Shown piece after piece: positions 22,815-35,553 of a stretch of DNA of 64,000 nucleotides. The number at the start of each line of letters is the position of its first letter. Positions within the stretch are counted from its first letter, which is position 1. The translations under genes and the position numbers were made by a program. The notes under the pieces are model-generated. The model made no database searches, was not told where the DNA came from, and saw nothing but the letters and a program-made list of their open reading frames with translations. The DNA comes from Syncephalis fuscata (lineage: Eukaryota; Zoopagomycota; Zoopagomycetes; Zoopagales; Piptocephalidaceae), in NCBI GenBank assembly GCA_025786725.1, contig JAHLTZ010000059.1, forward strand, positions 1 through 64,000, in the 5' to 3' direction.

Positions 22815-24075
22815 TCGATTCAGGTACAAAGCTTGTAATAAGTGTTGTTTTCTTATTCATCAATAGCATGTGCCGAATGCAAGTCTAAAATAATACACCT
22901 TGATATTGGAAATGGATAAACGTTTACATTCCCTGTTACAATATCAATAATGCAACATTGGTTAGTGGTATAACTATAGCCAATAATTTTTGTATCAATG
23001 AGGTTCTGAAATTGACAAAATGTATCACATAGGGTGCTTATATCAATGCTACGCTGGATCTTTCCATCAATAATGAAATGATAACCAGTGGCAGACTGCA
23101 TGTCGTGTAAAATGCGACCAAATATGTGCAGGAATTAAAAGCACCTTTCATAACTATTGATGGATAAAAACATTCAAAAATAGTTCCTTGCTTAAGAAAC
23201 TACTCTGATGTAACGCTGCCAACTTTTTACACTGTCATTCAAAGCACTTTTATGTTGGCAAAAGCAGCAGAAAAACAATACACATCACCGTCAATCAAAT
23301 AGGCTTCTAATTGCTGCGTGGATGCGTCGTTGGGCAAATTCAAACGTTTTGATGCAATTTCAGTTATTTTCGGTGTATCGTAATTGGTCATCAACAAATT
23401 GGCATCAGGAGTCAATAGAACGCGTATTATCTTATACAAGCTTGCCATTCCCAAAACAACGTATTGCAGGAGGACTATTTCGTTATTGTTTACCGTATGT
23501 ATTTTAAACATATTATATTGGCCAATGTTCAATACATTAATGCGCTGAGGCTCATCTACTTGCAATTTTGAAAGATTCCTATAGAACAGCTTAGTGATGC
23601 CATTGCTTTGCTATTGGAACAATAACATGGACGCATTTATAATTCTACCATCCCAATCGCCATTGAGATTGATAGACTGTAGCAGTTGGCGATGATTTGT
23701 GTTCCATACTTGAAGTACCTCTGGAGTGTTTCCAGCGTATTTTGAATGTAGAATTAAACGCAAATCTTTATCGTTGCCATTTACTTGCTGTCGATATTGA
23801 TAAAACCTTATGGCTTTTATCGCTTTTAGATGGGTTTTATCCAGATCTAGTGGATATGTTTTGGCTGTATTTGTCGACAAGAGTTCAATCAAATCAATAT
23901 CCCAATCTCGGCCAGTTGATATTGCAAACCAGCCAGGATAACTTGCAATAATTGCTGGCAAGTAATTTCTAAACTTATTATTTGAGTCATAACAAATGAT
24001 TTTAAATGTACTGTTGATGTTGGCTTGTTTTTTGCCAATTAAACCCGTGCCAATACGCTGGCTGTATAATATCTG
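22815..24075 (-). pseudogene. F-box-family gene copy A, 5'-truncated and broken
   Basis: About 1.26 kb that match the plus-strand copy at 37600-38855 almost base for base, in inverted orientation. The body encodes LIGKKQANINSTFKIICYD, YPGWFAISTGRDWDIDLIEL, LKAIKAIRFYQYRQQV and later GKIQRSIDISTLCDTFCQF. The N-terminal F-box part present in copy B is missing here. An in-frame TAG interrupts the chain at about 23612 where copy B has a Tyr codon (TAC). Further single-base losses relative to copy B occur near 23270, 23190 and 23135. The combination of truncation, nonsense codon and indels supports a real pseudogene. Confidence 0.75.
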
Positions 24076-24099
24076 TACTTTTGACAATATTAATGATGT

Positions 24100-24552
24100 A
24101 CTTGCAAATGATATATTCGGCTACATTACCAACATAAATTGTTACACTGTTCACACACATGATTACTATTTAAATAAAATCATTATTATAACCACGTCCA
24201 TTCATTTTTATGCTTAATATAACAACTTGTACAAAATTGGTGTTAACATACCTACACGGCTAATGATTGTTGATTGTTAAATACAGATAAGCCTTGACAT
24301 AAATATAATAACTTAATCAAATATAATTAAAATGGAACCATGTGTTTATTATTGCAGTTTGTACGACTGAATAGGTACAGTTATGTGCATACTTGCTGAT
24401 AATCCAATGATACCATTGATTAGAGAGTGAATAAACCAGAGCACTGACTGAAACTTGCTGTATGAATGGGCTGAACGGCAAAGGTAGGATGGTCTTGTTT
24501 CCACAAAATATATACCAAAAATATGTTAGCTGGTAATTCAATTATGCAAGCT
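24100..24552. other. Intergenic, no gene seen
   Basis: AT-rich sequence beyond the end of F-box copy A. An ORF at 24317-24541 (minus) has no supporting feature. Confidence 0.5.
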
Positions 24553-24774
24553 TTAAATGACTGGAGCCGTTACCGCCTGTGCCAACGTGAGCGTATATGC
24601 CTTGGTAGCTAGGGGTAGCGCCATCTTCAAGCAGCTAGCACAATAACCTTCAAAATTTCGACATTCGCAAGAGTCAAAGTTTTCACGACGGGCTAGAGCT
24701 GGCTTGGCATCCACCATGACTGTAGTAGCTACAAAAGCCACGACGACGGTGCAAACGACGGCAATGGAAAGCTG
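24553..24774 (-). CDS. Small secreted cysteine-containing protein (about 73 aa)
   Basis: The likely start is the second ATG of the frame (24774), which gives the signal peptide MQLSIAVVCTVVVAFVATTV; an upstream in-frame ATG at 24801 would add nine residues. After the leader comes VDAKPALARR, with an Arg-Arg that fits Kex2-type pro-peptide cleavage, then ENFDSCECRNFEGYCASCLK with four Cys in a C-x-C-x7-C-x2-C pattern, and an Ala/Thr-rich C-terminus. The size, leader, dibasic site and compact cysteine cluster are typical of fungal secreted peptides. No homologue is recognised. No intron is needed. Confidence 0.65.
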   Translation of the reverse strand, partial: QLSIAVVCTVVVAFVATTVMVDAKPALARRENFDSCECRNFEGYCASCLKMALPLATKAYTLTLAQAVTAPVI

Positions 24775-24801
24775 CATGGTAATGTTGACTTGTTGAAACA
24801 A

Positions 24802-26916
24802 AGTAGAGCAAAAAGTAGGAAGCGGTAGTTTAAAGTAGATAGTTGCAAGTACTTGCCAGCAAGTAAAAAATGATAACCTAATGTATGTGGTTTCCTAGAG
24901 TAGATAGAATAAATGTTTAGTAGAAAGCAGAATGTGGTGATAATGTCACTGGTCAGTTGTGTGCATTTTGTGGGCTATTTAACATATTTGTGTTATGGAA
25001 GTGTTCAATCAATGCATAGAGCAGCGAACATTAGTTTATTACTTAATTTAGTAATATAGTTGCCAAATAATTAATGATGGGAAAACATTAATAATATATT
25101 TATAAATGTATGTATTGCATTTAAGGAAATACTAAATAAGATATTTATAATAATGTTTTGGTTATTGTGTGAATTTTATGGGTTATTCAACTTTCTAACT
25201 ACGCTAAAGCGCCAAGAAATGCATTGTATTAACTATTCCATTGCGCGTTAATAAAATCAATATCAACACTCACATGCAATTTGAATTGTGTTTATACCGA
25301 TATACCAATGGTATGCTATTATACAATAACTAATTAACTCAGCCTACTCAGACATCTGAAATAGCAATACCGGTAATTCAATGCGTATATTGCAGGGATG
25401 TATATATTAACCTGGGTTCTATTACGCAATTTGGTCATTTAACGATATAACCTGTAATTCACAAAAAATAATGACTACTTTGCTGTCCCTTCTATCAATT
25501 CAAGCATCAGTATTTATATATAACCAAGCCAACACAATACTAATGCATTAACAAATTTAATAAAATATACGGCATTTTGCACAAACATATACTTTTGTGC
25601 ATAAACCAGCCATACCTTTTCAAATCATAAAAATTACTGATTGGTTCACAAATTTATTTAATTCAACACTATAAGAACTATTACATAAATAACTAGTGTT
25701 TGAATTTATAAATACGTTATATCCAAGTATACAAATGCCAAAAATTGTGCTATCTCCGACACTTCATACGATAGCTAATCGGAATTAGCTAAGAATTAGT
25801 TGTGCAATAGAAACTATTGTAGTGCAATACATCGCTATATCTTAAGAAATAATCATTTCACTCAATCATTGACGACATTAACGTTTGACTGTAAAATAAG
25901 CTGTATTTATTAAATTACATACAACACAATTTTTAAAACTAAATACACACATCATACAGTATCAGACAAATAATATTAGTGTTGAATGTACAGCGGTAGC
26001 GGACCGCATATTAATCAATAATCACTCAAAATCTAGTTGATAATATATGTTCAAAAACATGACTCTGATAATAGATTAAACAAAGTTTTCGACAAAATAA
26101 CAAACTAAAACAGAGGTTAATGAAAAGCATTTGGTAATACAAGTATTAATGGTTCAGCTTAATAGCAAACTATTACAGGTATGCCAGCCTGTATTGGGTT
26201 TAATAAATTTAACTAGTGTTGATGCAGTTAAAAAGACAATGCTAAGCAGAAGTGAGTTATAAAAAAAAGAAAACATTGCGTATAATACCTAATAATTTAA
26301 TTACTTTCTAAAATTAAATTAGCAAAACCTAATGATTAAATAACATATTATTATTTGTAGTATTTATTTATAAATGTTTTAATATTTGTGTCATATATTG
26401 ACTTAGTCAAAATGACAACAGCGCGATCATATACGCAATTCATAAAAGCCACAACATATGGTCAAAACGTTTAATTATATATTAACAAGAACTTGGTGTA
26501 CAATAAAAGAAGCTATACAGTGCTTGATTTTTAGCTTGTAATTGTATATTTGGTGTTGATATAACTGCAGCCAAAAGAACATAAACTAAACACAACTTTT
26601 ACATTAAATCAAACCATTAATGATGATTCTACTATAACATTATATATTTATTAATTAATAAAATCAAAGAATGACGTGTTTTTTTGTTACCATTTTTATA
26701 AAATATACTTTTCTTTTTTCTTCACGTTAATTGCTACTTTTTGTTTCAACTTTAATGGTTATTGTTACTACAACTGCTATAGTTGTTATAAATAGTATTA
26801 TATTTCTATAGTCGCGCCATAGTTTAACATACTCAAGTATTGAGACAGCAGTAGCACCTGCATAAACTAGCTTGATCATTGAATAGTCCCGCTACTTGGT
26901 GTATGCACAATTTGTG
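24802..26916. other. Intergenic, 2.1 kb
   Basis: Very AT-rich sequence without an ORF I would support, leading into the SMARCAD1 promoter region. No obvious repeat was recognised by eye. Confidence 0.5.
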
Positions 26917-29900
26917 ATGGTGCAATCACATACAGTCAAGCATTCAGGGGTGGCCACTACCAACGGCATTTACATAGATGACAGTAGCACAACGGACAGC
27001 GATCATGGCAAGGCGGTACGCATTCTCGAAACACCTCCGCGTCGTCGTCAACAGCAAACAAAGCTTTTTCAGTGGATCAAATCGCCTAGTATCGATAGCA
27101 ATAGCGAGCATCACCATCGAAGTACTACAGATATAAAGTCACCCACGCCAACAAAGCGAACGATTCTCGGCCAACATACTAATCTATCAAATTATTGTAA
27201 ATTGACTGGTGACCATTCGGAGTTGGTGTCTGATGACATATCAGATCATACAAAAGAGCCAATAACACTATCATCATCGATGTCACCATTATCAACTAAT
27301 AAGAATGGCCATGGCAGTATAAAACAATCAACAAGCCATATTATGGATCCATTATCAATTAATGATGATCTATATAGTGAGGAGCCCAGTGAACTATTAC
27401 CACTTAATCCAGTTCGACGACGCGTAAAAAGAATTATTGATAGTCCTGAACCAGAATCATTTATAGCTAATGATGATGGAATTGAAGAGAAAGAAGAAGA
27501 AGAAGAAGAAGGAGAAGAAGAAGAGATATTGCAACAATCGTATAAAAATAACGAGAATCTATTAAATAGAAAGCGGTCATCTATCGAATCAGAACCAATG
27601 GATGTAGACCAGGATCCGTTAATGATATTCAACGATGATATACAAACAGCAAATAGAAAGCGGCGACTTGTTACTAGAGCAGATTCAATTAAACCAATTG
27701 AAATGGATATTCAAGCACCATTAGTAGACATAAATACGCCAACTATTGATTTAACAGCTATGGTGAAGACACACCGTTGGATACCATTGATATTGATAGT
27801 GACGACACTGACGAGGATATGGACGAACAAAGTGAAAGCACAGTAGAGTTCTTTAGTAATGCATCACAACAAGAATTACAAGATGCATTGCGTATTAGTG
27901 ATAAACAAGCAGTGACCATTATTGAACAGCGTCCATTTACCGATATCGATCATCTATATACACTGTTAGGCAAGGCACGTGGTGTATCAGCACAGCTTAT
28001 TAACCGTTATGAAGAAATGATAGAAGGATATGAAGCAGTTGATAAGTTGATTAAACATTGCCAGAATGAATCTAAACGCGTAGTGCCACCCACCATATCT
28101 GAAGAAATGTTTGCCATTATGACAGAGGCACAACAACCCACTGGATTAGCACCGGATTTAAATTAAAAGGCTATCAAGTAGCCGGTGTTCAATGGCTGAC
28201 TTCACTCTATAGCAATCAATTAAAGGCGGCATATTAGCTGATGAAGTAAGTATCAATTGCTATTATAGATGTTAGTATTAATATAATGTCTATATGTATT
28301 CGATTAGATGGGATTGGGCAAGACGGCACAAGTCATTGCATTTCTATCCGAGTTACGGCATAGTTTAAACGAAGAAGGACCTCATTTAATTATTGTTCCA
28401 TCATCAACACTTGGTTAGTTAGTTTATTAATGAATTACCATAATTAATAGTAATTATTACTGTTGTTATTATTATTATAGATAATTGGTTAAGAGAATTC
28501 GAAAAGTTTTGTCCAAGTTTACGGGTCATTTCATATTATGGTAAGTAATTAAATATTGTATTGTATTGTATTGTATTGTATTTATTATATTTATTTGAAT
28601 ATAGGCAGTCAAACAGAGCGTAGGGAATTAAGAGAAGATATTCTTAGTTTACGTCATACAGATACAGACTATCATGCCGTTATTTCAACGTAAGTATTTC
28701 ATTGTTGTAGCTTATAATGGCGTTAATCCTATTGGGATGAATAGATACTCTGTTGCCACTTCGGATAAACATGATAGGATATTTATGCGTAAAATGCATT
28801 TCAAGGTAAGCATGGCTAGAATATTGATTAGTATTGACTGTAACATCAATAGACTATGATACTTGATGAAGGGCATATGGTGAAGAACTTTACCAGCGAT
28901 CGATATGTTAAGCTTATGAGTATCAATGTTTCATTTCGTCTTTTACTCACTGGAACACCATTGCAAAATAATCTACAAGAACTGTTGTCGCTATTAACCT
29001 TTGTGATGCCACTTAATAAAGAACATGATGTGGCAACAATGCGTTGTGTATTTCGGCCTGTATCAGTGGCCGAGATTGACGGACAAGGTAATAGAAGAGC
29101 GGCTAAATTTGCTCTATTGTCGGTCAACGTATGAATCGGGCCAAGAGTATGTTGGATCCATTTATCCTACGACGTCGTAAGGCTCAAGTAAGTTGTTAGC
29201 TATTTAAAAATATTTACTAATAACTAGACTAGGTATTAAAAGACTTGCCCAAAAAGATCCGTTATCAGATTACATGTTCAATGACGCCATTTCAACGACG
29301 GGTCTATGCACAAATTGATAAAAGATCGCGTGATCAATGCCAACAAGAAACGGAGAATCAATCGGCTCAATCCAGTGCAGTCATTCAATTACGTAAAGCA
29401 TCGTGTCATCCACTTCTATTCCGCACCCTTTATACCGATAAAATGTTACATAAAATGGCCACTAATTTATTAAAGGTAAATAGCCAGTAGTGGATGTCTA
29501 TAGGATAGATACTGAATGAAGCAATAGGAACCGGATTACTACGACTCAGAACATCAATATCTAGTAGAGGATATGCAAGTAATGAGTGATAGTGAATTAC
29601 ATAATTTATGTAAAAAGTTTAAAGTAAGTAGTTAGTAATGTAGTATTAATAACTAATGTACTGTTATAGCATATTAATTCATATCGATTAAAGAATAACG
29701 AATGGATGGATGCCGGTAAAGTAAAGGAGCTGTGTGATATTATTGATAAAGCAAAAGAAAAGGTAATTAGTATAGATACAATATGTATGTATGTATATAT
29801 TATTTAAACTGTCTATTAGAATGATCGTGTTTTAGTATTTAGCCAATTCACTATGGTACTTGATGTTTTAGAATTAGTAATGGAAACAAGAAATGAAAAC

Positions 29901-30562
29901 TATCTACGTCTTGATGGCAATACTAAAGTGGATACAAGGTAAATAACATTCATATTAACATAATGATTAATTGTTAATATTATTTAGACAAGATATGCTT
30001 GATACATTTGCCACAGATACATCTATTTCTGTATTTCTACTATCTACAAAGGCAGGTGGATTTGGTCTTAATATTACTGCGGCCAATGTAGTCATACTCT
30101 ATGATCCCGACTTTAATCCACATAATGACCGACAAGCTGAAGATCGGGCTCATCGAGTGGGTCAAACCAAAGATGTTACTATTTATAAACTTATCAGTCA
30201 AGGATCCATTGAGGTAACTAGCCTCGTCTATCCATTAATTATTTAACATTTATTTATTTATTATTTATTGCTATTTAGGAATATATGATTCAATGTGCTA
30301 AATTAAAATTAAAACTTGATAAAAGTTTACGTGGTCGATCAGGATCTGCAGTATCTGGCGATAAAGCAGTATCCGATAATAGTGGTAATTAGTAATTCTA
30401 TTTAACTATTTACTATATACTAACTAATTGACACTCATTGTATTAATTATAGATGATAGCGATAGTGATGCAGATGACGATAATCAACGCAAGATTAATG
30501 ATGCACTACGAATGACTACACTACGACAAGCATGGCTAGCATCTCAATTGATAGAAGAATGA
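26917..30562 (+). CDS. SMARCAD1: SMARCAD1 / Fun30-type chromatin remodeller
   Basis: SNF2-family ATPase acting in heterochromatin maintenance and DNA end resection. The ATG at 26917 opens a disordered acidic N-terminus with QQTKLFQWI (a possible PIP-like motif), an E-rich tract and RKRRLV. A helical segment follows, [17 protein letters not shown], which is characteristic of SMARCAD1. The ATPase core shows [45 protein letters not shown] (DEGH form of motif II, as in SMARCAD1), [18 protein letters not shown] and the C-terminal lobe [15 protein letters not shown] with [20 protein letters not shown]. It ends WLASQLIEE. Frame breaks near 27770, 28160, 28220 and 28690 are each consistent with one missing base. 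About ten short introns are present. Confidence 0.88.
28555..28580. repeat. (ATTGT)n pentanucleotide repeat in an intron
   Basis: About five ATTGT units in the SMARCAD1 intron following the exon that encodes RVISYYG. Confidence 0.85.
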
Positions 30563-30641
30563 TGGAATTATACGAATACTACAATGAATTCTATTTAAAA
30601 TAAACCTATTTATTTTATGGTATGCAATCAATCTTATCCTA

Positions 30642-33475
30642 TTAATCCTGTGGCTGTTTCCCTTCAGCTTTATCCATTTGCATTAACTGACGAGCCAGTG
30701 TAATAGCCCGTTGAAATTCACGTCTTGATTTCCCCTCTTCATTTGTATCAGTATTAGCTTGTTCATCTTCATCGCCTAGTTCTTTAGCATAGTCTACAGT
30801 ATATATTATTAATGAATAATTAATTACTAGTTAAATGATCAATACTTGCCTAATAAATCTCGACTAACATCTTCGAGTGTTGTGCTATTACGTCGTAATA
30901 ACATACGAATATGATTTAATAGCTATATTGGATGGTTTAATTCTGTTAGATGGTCATACTACACACACACACACACACACACTATAATATAGCTATATTT
31001 ACCTTGTTATCCATAAGTGCTAGTTGAGCAATAACTAGATCGGCCATCTGTACAGTAAATAATCCTGCATCGAGTCGACGTAAATAAATGAAATCTGGAT
31101 TAAGTTCTGAATCATCGTCATCACTATCACCATTTGATTCATGTTTGGCCATTTGCTCATACTATTGAATTAATAAATATAGATCAGTACACTGGGTGAT
31201 GTACTTATGGTATGGGACCTACAGTGCGTTTACGTTGTCGTTTCTGCTGTTCAGCAATAATGCTATCAACTGCTGTCACTTTAGATTGCCAATGACTACG
31301 TAATTCAATTAAGCGATTTACTTTTTCCATATTGTCATCAATGAATTTAAATAACATTCGATCACGGGCTGATAATGTATTACTAGATTCAGAGGATAGT
31401 GGTGATGGATTATCCGTCTTTGTTGTAATAGTGGGCAGTGAACGGAATAGTGCAGCAAATATAGCCATAATATGTTCTAATAATAACCATTCTTATTATT
31501 AATCTAATGAGAGTAATGGTAATAGTGTGACATACCTTCATCTTCAGATTCAGAAAATGATTTATATACTTTTTTAATCTTCTTATTGCCCTATTACAAT
31601 AATAAAATAATTATAGTGAGTAATCCTACATCTATCTATCTATCTATCTATCTATCTATATTCTATATGTTATATACCTTTTGCATAAATGCAGAGAATA
31701 ATGGACCAAGTCCACGGGCATCAACTAATCTTTGAGCACAGGCTGTAGATGCCATATCATGTCCACCAACTGCGTGACTAATTACTTTAAGTGCTCGTAA
31801 TCGAGCAAATTTCTTTTCTCTATTCATATCGATAGCCATACCACTAATAAATAAAGCGATGATTATAATTATTCTAATACTTACTTTAAAAGAATAAGCA
31901 TTAGTTCAATACCTTCTGATTTAAAGAATGCTTCACGTCCCTCTGGTTCCAATAGTACTGAACACAGTATATTAAATAGGTTTTCTACATGTTCCTCTAC
32001 TTCAATATCCTCTGGATCACGTCGTTTATATATCTATTCATCATCACAAATATTAAATATAACTAGACTAATTAACTGATTAACTTACTGCTAGTCCACG
32101 CAATAATACATCCATGCCACCCTTTGTGACCAATAATACACGATTGGCTATATTAAATATTAATAATATGCTAATATTGCACATCCGCTATAGTATCTAC
32201 CTTGTTGTTCTTGTACAAAGATGGCCAATAGTTCACTGGCATAGTTTCTATTAGAATCAGATTCACGTTGTCCAATACGTGACAATAGCCACTCCAGTAA
32301 TGCTGTACTATTTAGAATAGTGCGGGCATGTTGTTGATCAACAGAAATCATATTTTCAAATACACCTATTATAATATTAATATACACGTAAAAGTATATA
32401 ACTATAATTACCTAATGTATAAAATATGCCTTGACGGTCAGCTGAATTGGATTCATCAAGTCGTTTTAAATTATGTACAAGCATTTCTGGGGCCTGTTCT
32501 TCAATCTATTATGGTTATTGTGGTTATTATCTTAGTACTATTGCTAATACTATAACTATAATATAACTTACCAATGCTTCAACAAACTTTTGTATGGCTT
32601 CTTCATTCTCTTCCGTCACCAGTTCTTCATCTAGTAACTCGTTTAACAATTCAACTACATCGATAGAAATATCTGTATTATCATGTCCTAACAAGCCTAG
32701 AATCGATGGTATCGAATTCTGTTTAATAAGTTCAGGATACAAATGAGGTGCCTGTGATAATGCCAATAAATGTTTAATTGACTCGTCAAGGTCAGCTTCA
32801 GAGTCTCCAAATCTGTCATTCAGTGTTAATAGACTGATTAGTTATTATAGTTATTTATATTGCTATTACTTACTTGACTGGATTATTGGGATATTTAAGT
32901 CGCATCATTTGATTCTTATTAATTGAATCTTCCAACTTTAACAACATTCTACGTACACCTTGTACATCAAGACGTTCAATCTATACAATATATAATATAC
33001 AATATATGTTATAGAGCATCAATACAAGTAGGTTGTTAATTCATTAACTTAATAGTTAATCTATTTCTAACCATACTTACCTTGATATCTTCGGCTGCAT
33101 CGACTAAAGATAACAGCTCAGCATAATCTTCATCAACACCTGCTTCATAGAATCGACCGTCTTCTTCCTCTTCTTCTTCTGTAGTGCCATTGCGATGCGA
33201 TAATTGACTTTCCGGTAACTCATCTTCAATTAATACGCGATCATGAAATGAGACCTCTTTTTTACTTTGTCGTTGGGTTACGTGTGTCGCGTCATTCTCT
33301 GGTGTTGTAGACAATTTACGCTTTAGAGTGGTCTTCGTCGGACTCTATTATTATAGATATAGATATAGATATATAGATATAATGATAAGATATAATATCA
33401 TGGTGGTGCATTCCTCGTATAAGCTATCTCTATAGTCTCTAGTTTACCCACCTTAAATATAGAATCAATATCCAT
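30642..33475 (-). CDS. CTNNBL1: Beta-catenin-like protein 1 (spliceosome-associated ARM protein)
   Basis: Armadillo-repeat protein of the Prp19-associated spliceosome. It is widespread in eukaryotes and absent from Saccharomyces. Exon 1 is short (MDIDSIFK, start 33475). The N-terminus carries a basic segment, then VSFHDRVLIEDELPES, an E-rich tract and FYEAGVDEDYAELLSLVDAA. The ARM region includes LLKLEDSINKNQMMRLKYP, HLYPELIKQNSIPSILGLL, DISIDVVELLNELLDEELV, EALIEEQAPEMLVHNLKRL and LLEWLLSRIGQRESDSN, ending ARQLMQMDKAEGKQPQD. These match the family order. About twelve introns were read, and no frame break was found in the parts translated. It lies tail to tail with SMARCAD1, with only 79 bp between the stop codons. 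Confidence 0.9.
30961..30980. repeat. (AC)n microsatellite in a CTNNBL1 intron
   Basis: Ten AC units. Confidence 0.9.
31630..31660. repeat. (ATCT)n microsatellite in a CTNNBL1 intron
   Basis: About seven ATCT units. Confidence 0.9.
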
Positions 33476-34118
33476 GTTTACACGATACAACAGTTAGAAC
33501 GCGGCGCCTATTATGTATATTTATGTATATGACACTGAATACAACACGATGTAACAGTACCGTGATAGTCAACAGTTGGTTAACAATAATCAATAGTAAA
33601 ATGATGAGGTGTGCGCTATTATAACACTTTATTTTCATAAACATGGAGTAATACGTAGTTTATTAAAAACTCTATAAATAATTTAACATTTATTATTATT
33701 ATTATATCATTTAACTATTGAACTATAAGTAAATAGAATGTAGATAAAATTCAGTTTATAGTTACATGGATTACTGTAAAAGTAATAAAATGATATCGAC
33801 ATAAACAAATGATGAATAAATATACAATAGCATAATTTTTTACTACCACTATACTTGTATCTATATTGGTGAATTTATATACTATCGTTTGATTCTGAAT
33901 AGATTTATTATTTAATTATCTAATTATTTGGTTTTTGTAAAATATTTTAATAACCACAATAGACGTATAATTAAACATTTGATAGCCATTTTGTTATTCA
34001 ATATAGGGGTTCTTAGTGTAAACTTGGTTTTATTTGTTTTACTAAACAGTAACGTAGTAAAACATCACCATAGGGAGAGACGATGCCATATAACGTGCAG
34101 TTGAAAAAGAAAAGCTAT
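33476..34118. other. Intergenic, no gene seen
   Basis: CTNNBL1 upstream region and RPL31 3' flank; very AT-rich in the second half. Confidence 0.5.
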
Positions 34119-34712
34119 TTACTCTTCAACCACTTGAGTCTGGAGACCTGTCATATTACCATTCATTAGCCATTATATCAACTATTCGAGCGGCTATCCC
34201 GTCGTATGATAGCCCTACTATTAATACTTACCCTTGAAGTTGGTCACTGGGACAAAAGTCACGAAGGTGAAAAGCTTGTCGGCAGCCTCCTCATCGTCAC
34301 TGCGACGGCGAGCCAAGCGCAGACGAATGCGGTGTGGCACGTTACGGACACCACGGCCCCAGACTTGCTCGTTCAAGCTTGGGTCGATGCGGACATCCTT
34401 GGTGCCCATATGCTTGGTGGCGAAAGCCTTAATAGCCTTGATGGCAGATGGAGCACGTTCCTTGAAACCACTATCATTGATATAAAATAATTAATGTGTT
34501 GTATATAAATGTATAAATGTGTATAAAGATATACAGTATGGTAAGTTTAACACATCCATGACACAGCGTGTCGTTCCAAGTCTATCACGCGCCAATAACG
34601 CATCATTGTCTATAACTTACCGGCCGTGAATGTGACGGTGGAGATGGAGGGTGTATTCGCGAGTCACCACTTCGGCGATCGTGGACCGCTTGGTCTGGTT
34701 GTCCTTGGCCAT
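34119..34712 (-). CDS. RPL31: 60S ribosomal protein eL31
   Basis: Component of the large ribosomal subunit near the exit tunnel. Three coding exons on the minus strand. Exon 1 starts at 34712 and covers MAKDNQTKRSTIAEVVTREY through HLHRHIHGR. Exon 2 carries GFKERAPSAIKAIKAFATKH, MGTKDVRIDPSLNEQVWGRG and NVPHRIRLRLARRR. Exon 3 gives LQTQVVEE and the TAA at 34119-34121. These are diagnostic eL31 sequences, and the roughly 122-aa length is normal. A separate 5' untranslated exon seems to lie at about 35153-35210, spliced over about 440 nt by a GTGAGT donor. Codon choice is more GC-rich than in neighbouring genes, as expected for high expression. Confidence 0.95.
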
Positions 34713-35152
34713 TGCTATGACAAACAAACAAACAAATATATACGTTAGTATCAATAGCAAATATGACTATGACTAGTATTATGCGGCTATGGACTATAGT
34801 CAATTTTGTAGAATAGATTGCTAGTGAATCTACAGCACGTACACTCTATACATTCCAAATAGTAATATACTGCACTGTTCATGTATACCGTCTAGCTATT
34901 ACCACTACCCGTAACATTGTAACAGTGTCAAGTAATAGTAGTAAATAGCTAGACGCAACAATAACCACCACTAGTATACTATATACTATTTTAGTATTGC
35001 TATATTCGCCAATGTTTTTGTCTATTCATCTAACATGCTGTATATCATCCATCCATCTTTCTATTTATCTATCCATCCATCCATCCATCCATTCTTATGA
35101 ATTGAATCGCTATAATGACCAATATTGAACTATATTGTCATGAATACTCACC
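34713..35152 (-). other. 5' UTR intron of RPL31 with an internal stem-loop
   Basis: A long leader intron compared with the roughly 50-nt introns elsewhere. It contains near-complementary arms at about 34889-34909 and 34933-34955 (around CGTCTAGCTATT and its complement) with a short inner hairpin, plus CCAT repeats near 35060-35092. Confidence 0.5.
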
Positions 35153-35553
35153 TCCAATAGATAGAACGCGTCGACGGTTCTGGTTGAACTGGAAAGGATG
35201 GAAGAGGCCGTTCCTTGTGGCGGATGATGGCCCACCCACTGCGGATCACTCTCCCCCACTCGGAAATTGGTTTGATCTCAGTCTATATTTATGACTCGTT
35301 TCAGTTTAATTTCAATAAATGGCAATGCATCGTTGATAATCCATCTATGTTAGTAATCTTCTTTGCCATTGGCTTAGATCAAACGCAGTAGCTATGTTAG
35401 TTATTTAAACAAATAAAGCATATCTTTCTCCCTCTATCTGTGTGAGTTATTGTCTATCTTTCTTCTTAGCAATTGCTACAAGCTTGACTTTAGCAGTAGT
35501 ATTTGTAGTAAGAGTGCAAAATTGCAATAGTTGGTTTGTAGTTTTAATACAGT

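Noticed and set aside
27246-27632. Ser-rich minus-strand ORF over the SMARCAD1 N-terminus
   Set aside because: It is the antisense of the acidic, low-complexity N-terminal region.
28686-28706. A 21-nt intron in SMARCAD1 (GTAAG...GTAG)
   Set aside because: The splice does not restore frame, and all other introns are 45 nt or longer; a missing base is the simpler explanation.
34713-35152. Box C/D snoRNA in the RPL31 leader intron
   Set aside because: No convincing C box (RUGAUGA) and D box (CUGA) pair on the transcribed strand.
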